Assembly: GCA_016712315.1 (NCBI GenBank)
Contig: JADJRG010000025.1
Span: 11,600 to 75,599 of the forward strand
Source of the DNA: Nannocystis sp.
Lineage (GTDB): Bacteria > Myxococcota_A > Polyangia > Nannocystales > Nannocystaceae
Length of the DNA stretch: 64,000 bases
Direction of reading: 5' to 3'
Under the pieces are notes generated by a model that saw nothing but the letters and a program-made list of their open reading frames with translations, searched no databases and was not told the DNA's origin. Every line of letters starts with the position of its first letter. Position 1 is the stretch's first letter. Below, piece after piece: positions 44,462-54,869 of the stretch. The translations under genes were made by a program, and so were the position numbers.

Positions 44462-45604
44462 TCAGTGCAGGACACGCGGTCTCACCGCCCAGCCCAGTCC
44501 CTTCGCCGACAAATCGGCCCCAGTCTCGGAGATTGGAACGGACTTCTCACCCTCATACGAACGAGAATTGCCGCTCCACGCTGCAGAGTACTGCTCTCGT
44601 TTGTACACCCTCCGATTCCGACGAGAGAGCGGGTCAGCGACACACCACCTGAGCGTGCGGTCTGCCCCCTCGACACAATTGCCCCTCGCACTCCGACGAG
44701 AATCCGGGCAGCACTCCCCCTTCCGCGCGGACAGAGCATAACCCGCTAGCTGGATGAATTGACGGCATGGGCCGACCGGGAACTGCACACCATGAGACCA
44801 GATAGAAGGATGCACGTCCTTCCGCCCCGGATTGAGCACATCGACCCTCGCAGATAAGTCGTCGTTCGCGCCCAAAGGGAGACCGATCCGTTGATGCGAG
44901 AGATGAAAAGGACGACGGAGATCCCACGCAGCCACGCTCCAGATGCCGACCATCCGAAATAGCCTCGCGGCGAGTAGCTCTCCACCGCGCCTCGCGGGCT
45001 TCCCGACCAACCGAATACGGAGCGAAAGCCGCCGGTCCACCACGACGCTGGCGGGGGTGGGCTTGCCCCCCGTGCGCAGGAGAAACGGGTAGGGGAGGGC
45101 GCGCTGGATGTAATGGGCCACACCAATCAGTTCATGAACTTGCATGTACACTGCCGCGCACAAAAAAAACCTGGCCCACTTGACATCCTCATCCGTGGCC
45201 GCATCGACATCTGCTGACCTGGTAGCGAACTGCGGGCGGCACACCGTGCAGCAATAGACCTCGCGCACCCCGCTGTCCAGCGCCGCGCTCCTGTCGCTTG
45301 CCGGCACCTGTACGTTGGCCACCACCTGTCCGTTGACCAGCACCTGTACGTCGACCAGCCCCTGTACGTTGACCAGCACCTTCACGTTGGCCAGTGCGCT
45401 GGGGGTGGAGATCACCCGAGACATGATATCCGACTGCCCCCCCCCCGCACGCGCTCGATCTCTTCCTCCGTGGCCGGCAGGAAAAAAACACTCCGCGCGC
45501 TCGATGTCTTCCTCGGTCCAGTCGAGGATGTAGCTCTTGGCAGACATCGGCGCTTCGAGGTGCATGAGACGACCCTGCCCGTGTTCCCTTGAGCAGTCAA
45601 GCAT
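44462..45604 (-). CDS. Unknown protein; homopolymer frameshifts near the N-terminus
   Basis: Reading from MLDCSREHG, the text passes SYILDWTEEDIERAECFF. It then needs one base removed in a T7 tract and another change in a G9 tract to give LPATEEEIERVRGGGQSDIM. An 18-bp tandem repeat encodes VKVLVNVQGLVDVQVLVNGQ. A CxxC pair occurs later (REVYCCTVCRPQF), and a segment VKWARFFLCAAVYMQVHELI may be a hydrophobic helix. The second half (LPLGANDDLSARVDVLNPGR) does not match any family I know. Whether the C-terminal 80 residues are coding is uncertain. Confidence 0.35.
   Translation of the reverse strand: MLDCSREHGQGRLMHLEAPMSAKSYILDWTEEDIERAECFFPAGHGGRDRARAGGGQSDIMSRVISTPSALANVKVLVNVQGLVDVQVLVNGQVVANVQVPASDRSAALDSGVREVYCCTVCRPQFATRSADVDAATDEDVKWARFFLCAAVYMQVHELIGVAHYIQRALPYPFLLRTGGKPTPASVVVDRRLSLRIRLVGKPARRGGELLAARLFRMVGIWSVAAWDLRRPFHLSHQRIGLPLGANDDLSARVDVLNPGRKDVHPSIWSHGVQFPVGPCRQFIQLAGYALSARKGECCPDSRRSARGNCVEGADRTLRWCVADPLSRRNRRVYKREQYSAAWSGNSRSYEGEKSVPISETGADLSAKGLGWAVRPRVLH
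45306..45395. repeat. Five 18-bp tandem repeats
   Basis: Five consecutive 18-bp units of the form ACCTGTACGTTGACCAGC, each with one to four changes, lie inside the gene at 44462-45604. On the minus strand they encode repeats of V-L-V-N-V-Q. Confidence 0.85.
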
Positions 45605-45759
45605 CAGCTCGCTTGCCTTGTACCGACCCACCTCGCGGTTATTCTTGTAATGCGAATTACTCGAAGGACGTGTTTCTAAGATCCTGCCCCGTTAGCCAGC
45701 GGTACGCCCCCGTAAATCACGTATCTCAGAATACACTCCATCCCAGTGGACCTGATTTC

Positions 45760-46790
45760 CTAGGACAATTTACCCCCACCCACCCGCCGCAGCACCGCCC
45801 CCAGCCCCATCGCCAGCGCCAGCGCTCTCGCCTCTTCGAGATTAACCGCCGCCTCCACCAGGTCGCCCTGCAGCTTCGCCCGCTCGAGCAGCGCCAGCGG
45901 CAGCATCCAGCCGTGTTGGTTATCGCGGAAGGTCCTGATCGCCGCGCTCAGCTCCTCGTACGCCAGATCCGCCGCTGGGCGGCTCGCCCACGGCGGCTGC
46001 AGCCCCCCGCGCTCGCAGATCGCCGCGAGCCGACCGAAGCCGAGCTGGTCGAGGCCACGAGACACTCGCGCCACGTGTGATTTTTGATGAAAAGCCCTCG
46101 CACCCTTCAACCTGCGTGACAGCTCCTCGACGCGCTCCTGAAGCTGATCAGCGTCTTCGCCCGCCGCGTGCGCCACCTCGAGCTCATCGAGCAGCATTTC
46201 ACAACACATCCAGCCTGGCCGCGATCCCAGCTCCGCCGTCGGATCGCCGAGCTGCCGTCGCAGCACCGCCGCTGCGCGCGCAAACCACTCCGCTGCGCCG
46301 GCCTCGCCGCGCCGATGTTTGATGTGCCCCTGCGTCGCCAAGGCCTCCATCTGCGCGGTCCCGTGCCCTGACGCCGACGCAAGCTCCACCGCCTCCTCGC
46401 TGTAGCTCGCCGCGCTCTCGGGCTCGTCCTGCCACGCCGCGAGCTCTGCCAGGTCATTCGCGCAGATCGCCGCCCGCTCCGCCGTCCGCTCCGCCCCGCC
46501 CTCGATCCTCTCTCCTTGCTTATGTAGGGATAGGCCGCGGCGATCGCCTCACGCGCGCCCTCCAGCTCGCCCAGGTGCCGCAGCGCCAGCCCAGCGCGGT
46601 GGAGGATCATCGCCTGCAGATCCGGCGCGAGCCCCCTCTTCAGCGCTCCCCACACATACCCCTCGCTTGCGCCTCGCTCCTCAATTTTCAAAAGAAAAAA
46701 CGGCGCGAGCAGCTCGAGCTCCTCGCTGATCTCGCCGAGGTGCCGCGCGAGGTAGCTCCACTGCTCCCGATGCCAGTCATAGCGCGCGAT
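45760..46790 (-). pseudogene. Decayed paralogue of the CHAT-STAND-TPR protein (C-terminal part)
   Basis: Pieces in different frames match the helical end of the gene at 47284-50305. WSYLARHLGEISEELELLAP corresponds to WSFIARDLGLYAADLDLLAP, and MILHRAGLALRHLGELEGAR to YIHHRAALALRNLGRVRDAD. An Ala-rich TPR-like stretch (GHIKHRRGEAGAAEWFARAA) and the terminal SAAIRTFRDNQHGWMLPLAL follow. Beyond 46,800 towards 47,100 only scattered similarity remains, and no CHAT or P-loop part is found. The two copies are head to head. Confidence 0.55.
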
Positions 46791-47105
46791 CTCGTCGCGA
46801 TAGATCGCGCCGCTGCGAGCACTGGGTCACCCACCCGTAGCGCGCGATGTACGTCGCGGATCCGCGGCCGCAGCTCACGCAGAGACGGCCCCGCCTGCGC
46901 CGTCGACGGCCGACCTACAGGCGACGGCCCGCGCACTCGATAATGGGCGCCAGTCGTCATGGATCGATCGCCTCGGCCTCTCGACTGAAGACGCCTCGCG
47001 CCACGCTGCGATCGATCACCAGCAGCTCGAGCGATTCTTCGGCGCCTCCCCCTCGGGGTCACCGCAGGCGAGCTGCTCCACCTGCTCGCCGGCCTCGGCC
47101 TCGGG

Positions 47106-47216
47106 CTCGTCGCGATCAAGGCCCTGCACCCCGAGCACGGTCGTACGCCCGATAAGCGCAGCCGAATTTTTTCTAGCGGCCGTGCTCGGCTCCCAGATCG
47201 GTCGACCATCTCAGCA
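47106..47216 (+). pseudogene. Kinase N-lobe remnant
   Basis: The plus strand reads LVAIKALHPEHGRTPDKRSR, which matches RRVAIKALHPEHGRQPEQRR of the kinase at 25478. After a frame break it continues FLAAVLGSQI, corresponding to FLQEAVIGARV. No catalytic loop follows. It sits directly before the CHAT-STAND gene, so a kinase gene may once have preceded it. Confidence 0.5.
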
Positions 47217-47283
47217 TGAGCGGGATTGACACCCTCGTCGGCGGGTGGTCAAATCCGCGCGTCGCGCGATTCCGGTCCGTCCT

Positions 47284-50200
47284 ATGCCCCAGCGCCGACT
47301 CCTCCTGCTCGCGTCCCTCCCCGATCTCGCCAAGAGCTTCCGGGTCGATCGTGTACACCGCGAGATCGCGCGTCGGGTCGCACGTGCCCGCTTCGGGCGC
47401 GCCTTTGAGGTCGTGGCCCTCCCCGCGGTCCCCCACGAGGAGCTCGCCGGCCTGCTCCGTAGCGTCCGTCCTACCGACCTCCACATCCGCTGTCACGGCC
47501 GCCCTGACGCCCTCTTGCTCGAGGACCGACACGGCCGGGAGGTCGCCCTCCCACTCTCTGAGTTGCAGCACCTGCTCGCGCCCCACGCCAGGCGCTTGCG
47601 CTTCCTCGCCCTCGAGGCTTGCTTCTCTGCCCGGATGGCCGAGCAACTCGCCAGCGCGTCGCGATTGACCGTCGGCATGACCGATCGGATCAACCCCGAG
47701 CACACGGAGGCGTTCTTCGCCGCTTATTACCAGGCGATCGCGGGCGGGACCTGCCCGATGGACGCCTTCCGCGACGCCCGTCTCTACCTCGAGATCTTCA
47801 CGCCTGATGGCGCACGCACCCCCCGCCTCTGCACCTCGGCCGACGGCGGCGACGGCCTCGTAGCCCCGATCTTCGCCGCCCGCAGCGACGACCGCGATGA
47901 CGACCACGACCAGGACGACGACGCGCTGGGCCAGATCCCGCTCCCAGGGCTCGATCTCGCCCGCCGCGACTTCATAGCCCCCGCGCTGAGGCTTAGCGGG
48001 CGAGGCTCCCCGACGAGGCCGACGCACCCGTGCTCGATCAGCTCGATCGCGCGGCGCGACGGGGCGGCCTGGTCCTGCTCGCCGGCCCGCCCGGCGCCGG
48101 CCGTACTCGCACACTCGCGCTCTGGCTCGAACGCACGCTCGCCCGCCGAGGCGATGACACCGGCCTGCTCTTCGCCTGGTCCTTCGATCTGGTCGGGCAG
48201 CCGGCCGATCCTCGCGCGTTCCTCGGCGCCTTAGCCGATCGTGTCGACCTACCTCGCCTGGCCTGCCTCGAAGGCTCCGACCACGCGCTCGCCCGCGCGC
48301 TCGCCCGCGCGCTCCGCCACGAGCGCTTCGTCCTCGTCCTCGACGGGGTCGTGGCTCAACCCGGCGTTGCCGCCGGCGCCTGTGTCGAGCGCGTCCTCCA
48401 CCCCGGCCTCGCGGCGCTCCTCCGTGGCCTCGAAGGCGCCACGAACGGCGCCTGTGTCTTCACCATCCGCGCCCCCCTCGAGCTCTCCGATCTCGCCCTC
48501 CAGGTGTGTGACCTCCACCCGCTCACCCCGGTCGAGGGATCAGCCTGTCTCTGGAGACATGGCCTCTTGATCCCTGAGCCCGATCTGCTCCGCCTGAGCG
48601 AGGGCCTCCGCGGCAACCGCCTCGCGCTCTCGTGGGTCGCCCGCGCTCCGCGGGACGCCCTCACTCGATCCCCCGCGCCGAACGCTGCCGATCCGCTCAT
48701 CGAGGCGATCGACCTCCTCAAGCTCGGCGATGACGCCCGACACGTGCTCACCGCCCTCGTCCTCGCCGGGGGGATCCTCACGGGCGCTCAGCTCGCGCGA
48801 AGCTGGTCCTTCCTCGGATCCGGTGAGCTCCTCGAGGCCTTGGCAGCCCTCACTGATGTCGGCCTCATCCGCGTCGAGCGTCGCCTGCTCGGCGCCCCGC
48901 CTGAGCCTCACCTGCGGGTCGAGCTCACCCACCCCCGCCTCCGGGATCTGGTGCTTCGCCGCTGCGCCCAGGACACCGGCCCGATCCAGCGCCTCTCCAT
49001 CGACGATCTCCTCGGCCCTGAGCCTGAGCCGCTCGTCGACGCGCCGCGCGGCCTGCCGGCCCTGCACCAGCGCCTGCTCGCCCTCATCGCACGCGGACAG
49101 ATCGCCGACGCCCTTCGCCTCTACGTCACCCGGATCGCCTGCTACACCCACAACTTCGAGGATGACGCCGCACCGGAGCCTGATCCCGCCCAGCGCACGG
49201 GGATCCCCAAGCAGAAGCAATGGAGCTTCATCGCGCGCGACCTCGGCCTGTACGCCGCTGATCTCGATCTGCTCGCTCCCTTCTTCTCGCGCCCCTTCTC
49301 CGCCGTGCACCCCGACCTCGAGTCGGGCACATGCAGCCGCGCTAGCGCTGTCCTGGCCTTCGACCTCGCCTACATCCACCACCGCGCCGCCCTCGCGCTG
49401 CGCAACCTCGGCCGCGTTCGCGACGCCGATCTACCCTTCGCGGCCGCCTATCTCCGCTACCTCGACCTCCACGATCTCGAGCGCGCCGCGACCTGCGCGA
49501 ACGACCGCGCGGAGCTGCTCGTCATGCTCGGTGATCTCGGCCGCGCCCGCGAAGCCGCCGACCTCGCCGTCGGCCACGCCGCCTCGCATCTCGAGGCGCA
49601 GGAGCGAGGAGCTGCTCACGTCGGTCGGGCCGCCCAACGTCTGCGCCAGGCCCGCGTCACCCGCTCGCTCACCCACGCCACCCTCGGCCACATCTTGCAC
49701 CTCAGCGGCGACCTTTCAGGCGCCGCTGAGGCCTTCGCCCGCGCTGAGGCAGAGACTCTGGCGATCGCCAAGGCTGACTCCAAGAGCGCGTCTCCTGGGG
49801 AGATCCCGAGCTCGGCTCAATACCTCTTCTCCCGGCCTGGCCTCTACCACTGGATATTCCTCTTAGGTCTGCTCGAGGACTCAGCCCGCGCCGGCGCGCC
49901 GCTCCGCGCCGACGCGCTCAACGCCCTCGAAGCCCGCCTCAGCGCCGCCAGTACCTGGAACGCTCGCCCTGGGATCAACAAGGTGTCCGTCAGTTATAGC
50001 GAATACGCCCGCGCTCGCCTCTGCGCCGTTCGTCTGATCGTTGCTTAAGCGCCGACGACCGGACGGCGCTCATCGACGCCGCCGAGCTGCACTTCGCCCG
50101 AGCCATCGACCTCCTCCACCGCAGCCACCACACCTGGGCCCTCCCTGAGCTCCACCGCGCCCGCGCCCGCCTGCGCGACCACGCAGGCGACCCGCGAGGC

Positions 50201-50305
50201 GCTACCCTCGACCGCCAAGAAGCCGACCACCTCGCCGCTCGCCTCGACATGCCCGCCAGAGCGTCGCGGTCGACGGGAAGTGGTGCGCAGGCGCGTTCGC
50301 GCTAG
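47284..50305 (+). CDS. CHAT-STAND-TPR-like protein (frameshifts near 47,995 and 50,040)
   Basis: Residues 1-210 form a CHAT/caspase-like protease: LHIRCHGRPD with the catalytic His, LRFLALEACFSARMAEQLAS with the Cys, and VGMTDRINPEHTEAFFAAYY. After an acidic linker the frame shifts near 47,995 and continues into a STAND-like NTPase (LVLLAGPPGAGRTRTLAL, with Arg in place of the usual Walker A Lys; RFVLVLDGVVAQPG). Helical, TPR-like repeats follow (DLAYIHHRAALALRNLGRVR; EAADLAVGHAASH). Near 50,040 another shift extends the C-terminus (LHFARAIDLLHRSHHTWALP), which matches the end of the decayed paralogue. The probable role is a proteolytic defence effector; this is inferred. Confidence 0.7.
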
Positions 50306-50430
50306 GCGCGGATTTGACCCCTCGCCCGCGATGATGTCAGCATCGCCTGGGGATCCTGCCGGCGCTCATCGGGCACTTAAGGGTCGATGCGCCGGGGCGA
50401 CTCTCCGGCGGGCAGAGCGAGTGACTTACG

Positions 50431-53231
50431 ATGACGCCCCAGAACGACCCGCAGGACCTCGAGGCGACCACCCCAGCGGTCACCGACGACGCCCTCTTTG
50501 CCCTCTTCAGCGGACCCGACGATGTCCATGACCAGGAGGTGGACGTCGGGCTCGCGCGGATCCGTGAGCGGCTCCTCGGGATCCGTGCCCCCGTGATGAT
50601 CGGCGGGCTGGAGCTGCGAGAGGTGCTGGGCGAGGGGGAATGGGTAAGGTCTATTGCGCCTATTCGCCGGGGCTCGAGCGGGAGGTGGCGGTGAAGGTGA
50701 TCCACGTGCGTGGGCGCGACCTTGCGACCCAGGCGCGGGCGCAGGAGCGGCTGCTCGCCGAGGCGCGGATCATGGCGAAGGTGGCCCACGCGAACGTCGT
50801 GACGATCCACGACGTCGGGACCGAGGGCGATCAGGTCTACTTTGTAATGGAGCGGATCGCCGGTAAGAGCCTGCGAGAGTGGGTCCGGGGCGACGCGCGC
50901 GGATGGGCCGATGTGCTGCGGCTCTTCGTCGGGGCTGGGCGCGGGCTCGCGGCGGTTCATCGCGCGGGGGTCGTGCACAGCGACGTGAAGCCGGAGAACA
51001 TCCTGGTCCAGAGCGATGGCGAGGGGTCTTTGGCCAAGGTCTCCGACTTCGGGGTGGCGCGGCTGGTCCGCGGCGAGAGCGAGGGCGCCGAGCAGGGGCC
51101 GTCGGCCTCGTACGGATACGGAGGCACGCCCTTCTATGAGGCGCCTGAGGTCGCGGCGGGCCGCTGTGACGCGCGCAGCGACGTGTACTCGCTCGCCGTG
51201 ACGCTGTTCGAGGCGCTATGCGGGGGGCATCCGTACGCGCGGAGCTTTGAGGACGTCCTGTCGACGGTGGGCGGTGACGAGGATACGGCGCGGCTGCGGC
51301 ACGCGATGGAGGTCGACGCAGGGGTGAGGCGTGGGGTGATCCTATGGACACGGCGCGGGCGTGCGCTGCCGCGGTGGGTGCGGCGGGCCCTCGAGCGGGG
51401 TGTGGCGGTCGATCCCGCGGAGCGCTTTGCGTCGATGGACGCGCTGGTCTCGGCGATCGACGTCGACCGCCGACGTACGTCGGGCGCGGCGCTCGGGGTC
51501 GTGGCTGCGGTGGGCATGGTGGCGAGCGCGGCGGGCGCGTCGTGGGTGACACAGGAGGCGGCGCTGGCGCCGTGCCGCGCGGGGGAGGAGCGCTTCGCGG
51601 CGGTGTGGTCGGCAGACACGCGGGCGGCGGTGGCGAGCCGTGACGCGATGGGGCCGGTCGTGGCGAGAATGCTCGATCAATACGGCGGGGGCTGGAAGGA
51701 CGCGTACGAGTCGGTGTGCGTGGCGGGCAGCGTCGAGCGCTCGATCTCGCCCGCGGCCCAATCGGCGCGGATGGCCTGCTTGAGCGCGCGGCTCGAGGAG
51801 GTGAAGGGGGCGGCGTCGCACCTTTCAACGGCAGCTCCGGAGCGTCAGCTCGAGCTGGTCTCTGCGCTGCGGCCGGTGAGCCTCTGCGGCGCGCAGGTCG
51901 ACGGGGTGGCGCCGCCGAGCTCGGAGGCGATGAAGTCGCTGGCCGACGAGGCCCGGGCTCGGATCGCGGAGGCTTACGCCCATGAGGTGATGCAGGACTT
52001 CGATGCCGCCTACGCCGCCATCGAGCGGGGGGGGAGGCTCGCGCTGCAGAGCGGGTACGGGCCTGTGATCGCGGAGGCAGAGTACCAACGCGGGCGGGTG
52101 ATCGTGCAAGACGCCCTTCGAAGAGCGCGGCCCTCAGCGCTGGCGATGGTGCCGGGGGGGATCGAGGCGCTGCGCCGCGCCGCCGATCGAGCGGCCTACT
52201 TGGGCTACCGCGGGTTGGCGAGCGAGTCGGTCGACTTCGCCGAGCGGACGGCGAAGCGGCTGGGTGCCGGTGGGCTGGTGGTGGACGTCGACTGGGCGCT
52301 GGAGCGATCGTTGATGCTGGGAGCGTCGCTCTCGGACAAGGAGCGGGCGCAGAAGAAGCTGACGGAGGGGCTCGACTACCTGCGCGGCGACGCGGGGTCG
52401 ATCGCCCGGGGTCAGCAGACCACGAGCGAGGCGATTGAGGAGCTGCTGCGGCTGAGAGATCCGGTCGGGGCCGCGCGAGGGCTGCGCAACCGCGGGGATC
52501 TCTACCTCGGGGTCGCGGAGGACGAAGCGACCCAGGGGCCGGCCGGTTCGGAGCGTCGGCTCAAGGACGCGAGCGAGGCCGCTGTCCGCGACTACCGGGA
52601 GGCGCTCAGGCTGTGGTCAGCGCTGGAGGGCAGGGGGGGGCGGGGGACCAACGGCGCGGTGGTGAAGACCCGGCTGGCGAGCGCGTTGCGCTTCGGCGAG
52701 AACACGGCGGAGGCGAGGCGGTTGTGGGAGGAGGCGTCGCAGGTGCTGCTCGGCGAGGGTCCATGCGAGGGGGAAGGAGGGAACGCGATCGTCGAGTACT
52801 TGAACGGTGTCGAGGTGTTCACGGCGGACGAGGTCCCCTTGCTGAGGAGAGCGATCGAGTGCTCGATGCTGCCGCAGAAGCGTGCGGAGGCCCTGATGCT
52901 GAGCGTGATGCTCGTCCGAGAGCTCGTCGAGGCCGAGCCTAATCCTGCGCTGTCGGCGGAGGCGGAGGCGTGGGAGGACGAGCTGCGCGGGATCGAGGCC
53001 GAGCTCCGTAAGCAGGTCGTCGAGGCGCTGGAGCGGGCGGTTCGGAGAACGGAGCTGGCGCTGGGGGCAGGCGACCCGGACGGGGCGAGGCTTCACCTGG
53101 GGATAGCGGAGGAGATGGCGCGGAAGGCCGACGAGCAGGCGCCAGAAAATTCTGAACGACTCGCGGATCTTCGTCGGCGGGTCGTGGAACTACGAGGCCG
53201 AGGGGGAGCTGAGGGACAGGGGGCAACCTGA
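50431..53231 (+). CDS. Ser/Thr kinase with membrane helix and TPR-like C-terminus (frameshift in G-run)
   Basis: About 930 residues. The start MTPQNDPQDLEATTP leads to the glycine loop LELREVLGEG. A missing G in the run near 50,634 restores GGMGKVYCAYSPGLEREVAV, with the ATP-binding Lys just after. Catalytic motifs: VVHSDVKPENILV, KVSDFGVARL, GTPFYEAPEVAAG, DVYSLAVTLFEAL. A single membrane helix follows (LGVVAAVGMVASAAGASWV) and then about 550 helical residues with TPR-like character (HEVMQDFDAAYAAIERGGRL). This is the common myxobacterial layout of kinase, TM and TPR. It is followed 34-64 bases later by the TIR-like gene, depending on the start used there, and then by an ECF sigma gene. Confidence 0.85.
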
Positions 53232-53294
53232 ACATCCGGCCGGGGATCCCCGGCTCCAACACCGGTGAGAATGATGCCGCAGACTCGAGGAACG

Positions 53295-54827
53295 ATGGAA
53301 TCCCGCAGCTATCATGAAGTGATCGTGCACCTGAACCCGAGCGCCTCGGGCGACACCCTGAGCTTTACGGTCGACCACCCGATGGCCGAGATCTCCGACG
53401 GAGAGTGCAGGATCAAGGACGTCTTCCTCGGCTCGCCCGTGAAGATCAGCGTGCGAGGCCTAGAAACCTTCGACGGGTGGTGGGTGACGGACGCAATCGC
53501 CACCCTCGGGGCGACTCAGGAGGTGGATGGTCCGCACTCGATCCACTTCGAGCGCGCGGGCAAGGGGTGTATCTCGCCGGCGATCACAACGCCGGTGACG
53601 CAGAAGCACGAGCAGATGATCTCGCTGACGGTGGTGGCCTGGTCGGAGACGAGCCCGGCGACGAGGCCGTCGGGCAGCGAGCCGCGGACGGCGCGAGGCC
53701 GGGTGCGGATCAAGATCGTGCGGATCCCGGACGGAGGGGTTGACCGGGTGACGCGAGCCACGAGCGAACCGAGCTCGCTGGCTGTGCTCCTCGAGGAGCA
53801 CGGCCGCGATCTCTATTGGTTCGTCTCGCGGCTGACGCCAGGAGGTGATGCGCGACGTCGAGAGTCGATCGTCGAGGCGGCGCTCCGCGGGGCATCGGTG
53901 GGTGAGGTGCGCCTGCCGATGTGGCCTGCGGCGCTACAGCGGGCCTTTCGGCTGATCGCTGAGGTCGAGCGCTCGGGCGGGCTCAGGGAGCGTCGCTCTC
54001 AGGCAGCTTCGACGGTCGCATGGGCGGCGCTCCGCGCCTGGGTCACCGGAGCGCCGACGCGGATCGACGCCGAAGCGGCGCGCTCACGCTTGCCGCTGCC
54101 GGTGCTCGCGGCGGTGGAGCTGGTCCGGTTGGGCTTCGATGACCCGACGATCGCGGCGATCCTGGGTGAAGACGGGGGTGCGGGGACGCTCCGACGGGGT
54201 CGTTTGGCGGACGTGCTACGGCGGTCGCTGGTGTGGGCCGCCCAGGCGCCGCGGGCGATCCTGTCGCTCATCGCGGGGATCCGGCGCGGTGGCGGCGAAC
54301 CGGCCGCAGTCCTGGCGATCGCGGCAGCGCAGATCGGCGAGGGCGAAGCGGACGAGGCGAGCGAGGAGGCCGAGGCCGTACGGGAGCAGCTCCGTCGCCT
54401 AGGACGGTCGTTCGAGGCGTCGGTGACAGGCGGAGAGAAGGTTCGTCTGGCGATGGTCCTCTACAATCAGCGGGAGCTGGAGGCGGTCGCCCTACTTCGC
54501 GACGATCTGCGTTGCCCCGAGATCCTCCCGTGGGTCTACGATCGCGATGCTCTCGGTGATCGTCCGATCCGCGACGAGATCGAGCGGGTGCTGCTACGCG
54601 CGGGGGCGTTTGTGGTGGCCGTGGGCGCGCATGGGCTCGGCGACTGGCAGGGCCTCGAGATCTCCGCGGCGATGCGACGGGCGGCGGCTACGAGCGATCG
54701 CGCCTCGTTGGTAGTCGCGGTCCTCGAGAGCCTGCGGGCAGAGATGGAGCCGGCGACGGGCCCGCTGCTCGGGGTGTTTCGGCGGGTCGATCTTTCGGAT
54801 GCCGCCGCGAAGCGAGCGGATCGGTGA
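53295..54827 (+). CDS. Protein with beta N-terminus, sigma-like middle and C-terminal TIR-like domain
   Basis: About 510 residues; an alternative ATG is at 53265. Residues 1-150 are beta-rich (EVIVHLNPSASGDTLSFTVD; VKISVRGLETFDGWWVTDAI). The middle is helical and looks like a degraded sigma-factor or HTH region (VLLEEHGRDLYWFVSRLTPG; AAVELVRLGFDDPTIAAILG). The C-terminal 150 residues read as a TIR-like fold: VRLAMVLYNQRELEAVALLR, LPWVYDRDALGDRPIRDEIE, VVAVGAHGLGDWQGLEISAA, with a W-x-x-x-E pattern. It sits between the kinase and an ECF sigma gene on the same strand, suggesting one signalling operon. The function of the fusion is unknown. Confidence 0.55.
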   Translation: MESRSYHEVIVHLNPSASGDTLSFTVDHPMAEISDGECRIKDVFLGSPVKISVRGLETFDGWWVTDAIATLGATQEVDGPHSIHFERAGKGCISPAITTPVTQKHEQMISLTVVAWSETSPATRPSGSEPRTARGRVRIKIVRIPDGGVDRVTRATSEPSSLAVLLEEHGRDLYWFVSRLTPGGDARRRESIVEAALRGASVGEVRLPMWPAALQRAFRLIAEVERSGGLRERRSQAASTVAWAALRAWVTGAPTRIDAEAARSRLPLPVLAAVELVRLGFDDPTIAAILGEDGGAGTLRRGRLADVLRRSLVWAAQAPRAILSLIAGIRRGGGEPAAVLAIAAAQIGEGEADEASEEAEAVREQLRRLGRSFEASVTGGEKVRLAMVLYNQRELEAVALLRDDLRCPEILPWVYDRDALGDRPIRDEIERVLLRAGAFVVAVGAHGLGDWQGLEISAAMRRAAATSDRASLVVAVLESLRAEMEPATGPLLGVFRRVDLSDAAAKRADR

Positions 54828-54869
54828 GATCCAAGCAGTGATTCTGGGCGCGAAAGGAGCCGAGGAGCG

